Shown in pieces: positions 63,220 to 64,000 of a stretch of DNA of 64,000 nt. Numbering within the stretch: position 1 is the stretch's first letter; every line of letters starts with the position of its first letter. The notes beneath the pieces were generated by a model. That model was not told where the DNA came from and searched no databases. It saw only the letters and a list, made by a program, of their open reading frames with translations. The stretch spans positions 1-64,000 of the forward strand of contig NZ_JGYW01000004.1 of NCBI RefSeq assembly GCF_000741205.1, written 5' to 3'. Position numbers and translations under genes: made by a program. The stretch comes from Bifidobacterium gallicum DSM 20093 = LMG 11596 (GTDB taxonomy: Bacteria; Actinomycetota; Actinomycetes; Actinomycetales; Bifidobacteriaceae).

Positions 63220-63356
63220 TACCCGCTGAACAGTCGGGCTGAACAGCTGGACTGAACGCCCGGGCTGAACGGTCGGCTCGCGCAGGAGTGTTGGGCCGGA
63301 GCGAGGCGGGGCGTGATGGCGGGCGCGATACCGAGCGTGATAGCGACTGTGATACC

Positions 63357-63406
63357 AAAAAGGTGGGGTGGTTTGAGCCGAACTGGCACAAACCACCCCA
63401 CCTTTT
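63357..63406. terminator. Long hairpin terminator after chorismate mutase
   Basis: AAAAGGTGGGGTGGTTTG and CAAACCACCCCACCTTTT pair perfectly over 18 bp around a 13-base loop, T tract on both strands. Confidence 0.85.
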
Positions 63407-63444
63407 GCCATTGATGCCGAATTCTTGCCCAAACTGTAGTTTTC

Positions 63445-63866
63445 CTGACCAGGCTGGTAAGCGGAGCTACGTTTTTGAGCCTGAAACTGCGTCTTTCCTG
63501 ACCAAGCTGGTCAGGGGAGAGACATTTCCTTCCCCCAGATCGCATTTTTCCTGACCGGGCTGGTCAGGTGGTTTACGTTTCTTCCCTAAACTGCGTCTTT
63601 CCTGACCAGGCTGGTAAGAAAAACTGCGCTTTCTAGTTCGAAACTGCATCTTTCCTGACCAGCTTGGTCAAGGGATTGACGTTTTCTCCCTCCAAACTGC
63701 ATCTTTCCGTACCAGGCTGGTCAAGGGATTGACGTTTCCTTCCTCCAAACTGCATCTTTCCGTACCAGGCTGGTCAAGGGATTGGCGTTTCCTTCCTCCA
63801 AACTGCGTCTTCCCGTACCGGGCTGGTCAGGAAAGATGCAGTTTGGGCGTTGGAATGGAGCGCGGT
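63445..63866. repeat. 53-bp periodic palindromic repeat, array 3 (8 units)
   Basis: Cores start at 63445, 63498, 63551, 63602, 63655, 63708, 63761 and 63814; all steps are 53 except one of 51. Units at 63655, 63708, 63761 and 63814 are nearly identical, with GGGATTGACGTTTCCTTCCT between cores and AAACTGCATCTTTC before each. The last unit continues into GGTCAGGAAAGATGCAGTTT, the reverse complement of its own left flank, making a hairpin of about 20 bp per arm. Confidence 0.93.
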
Positions 63867-63913
63867 TGTGCCGCGGGGGTCAGCGCACAATACGGATTGA
63901 GCTTGTGCTGCTG

Positions 63914-64000
63914 TTACTGCTGGCCGGATGGTATGCCTGAGTCGCGCTTGCGTTTGCGCGTGATCATGCTGGCCACCATCATGATGATGCCTGCAACGGC
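63914..64000 (-). CDS. 3' end of a membrane-protein gene (partial)
   Basis: The last 28 codons on the minus strand read AVAGIIMMVASMITRKRKRD and then SGIPSGQQ before TAA. A hydrophobic stretch followed by a basic tail is typical of the end of a membrane protein, perhaps a sortase substrate, but the LPxTG region lies outside the window. No other frame here is better. Confidence 0.5.
   Translation of the reverse strand, partial: AVAGIIMMVASMITRKRKRDSGIPSGQQ

Overview
The window is a 64 kb piece of an actinobacterial chromosome, most probably a Bifidobacterium or a close relative. The 23S rRNA has the actinobacterial form of the peptidyl-transferase region. The rpsF-ssb-rpsR-rplI operon, gatCAB, an Rho with an Arg/Asn/Asp-rich insertion, a DUF3152 protein, a DUF2469 protein and a HspR-type (HAIR) site before clpB all fit. 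The sialic-acid locus has the gene content of the Bifidobacterium breve nan/nag cluster. Species cannot be fixed from sequence reading alone.

Layout. 1-1340: 3' part of 23S rRNA, 5S rRNA and a terminator. 1378-2119: first of three arrays of a 53-bp periodic palindromic repeat. 2297-6602: a small membrane protein, then a LacI regulator with a nucleoside hydrolase and a ribokinase behind a 26-bp perfect operator palindrome. 6796-10349: prs (minus) and the rpsF-ssb-rpsR-rplI operon. 10558-13877: two divergent zinc-ribbon/Pro-rich/single-TM proteins. 14052-14672: tRNA-Lys(CTT) and the second repeat array. 14686-19284: an oxidoreductase remnant, glpF, a DUF3152 protein, gluQ and yggS.

19405-33199 is a GC-rich island for sialic-acid use. 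The minus-strand operon runs nanB (binding protein), nanC (permease), a permease-ATPase fusion, an ATPase, nanA, nagB, nagA. The divergent plus-strand operon runs DUF4862, nanK, nanE, an alpha/beta-hydrolase (candidate sialate O-acetylesterase), nanR. Together they import sialic acid, trim it, and convert it to fructose-6-P. Three copies of an ATCAGAT-RTCTGAT-like site, two of them inside recognisable promoters, are the likely NanR operators. No sialidase is present. A truncated gene start marks the left edge.

33287-50785 is mainly core: FAH-family protein, clpB, a P1B-type ATPase reduced to its membrane part (37416-38477), rmuC, a degenerate phosphoribosyltransferase-like protein, a SPOUT methyltransferase, an ABC exporter, gatCAB, a GNAT protein, DUF2469 and an FAD oxidoreductase. 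Several genes here look leaderless. 51127-54925: rho and an orphan branched-chain amino-acid type binding protein. 55164-61457 is a minus-strand operon combining two D-glutamate-cyclase families (DUF1445, DUF4392), 5-oxoprolinase subunits (PxpA, PxpB-PxpC fusion) and a biotin carboxylase-BCCP protein: a predicted D-glutamate/5-oxoproline module. 61730-63219: a class IV aminotransferase and a chorismate mutase. 63445-63866: third repeat array. The window ends in the 3' end of a membrane-protein gene on the minus strand.

The most unusual items are the three 53-bp phased palindrome arrays and the P-type ATPase that has lost all its catalytic cytoplasmic domains while keeping an intact reading frame and its CPC metal site.
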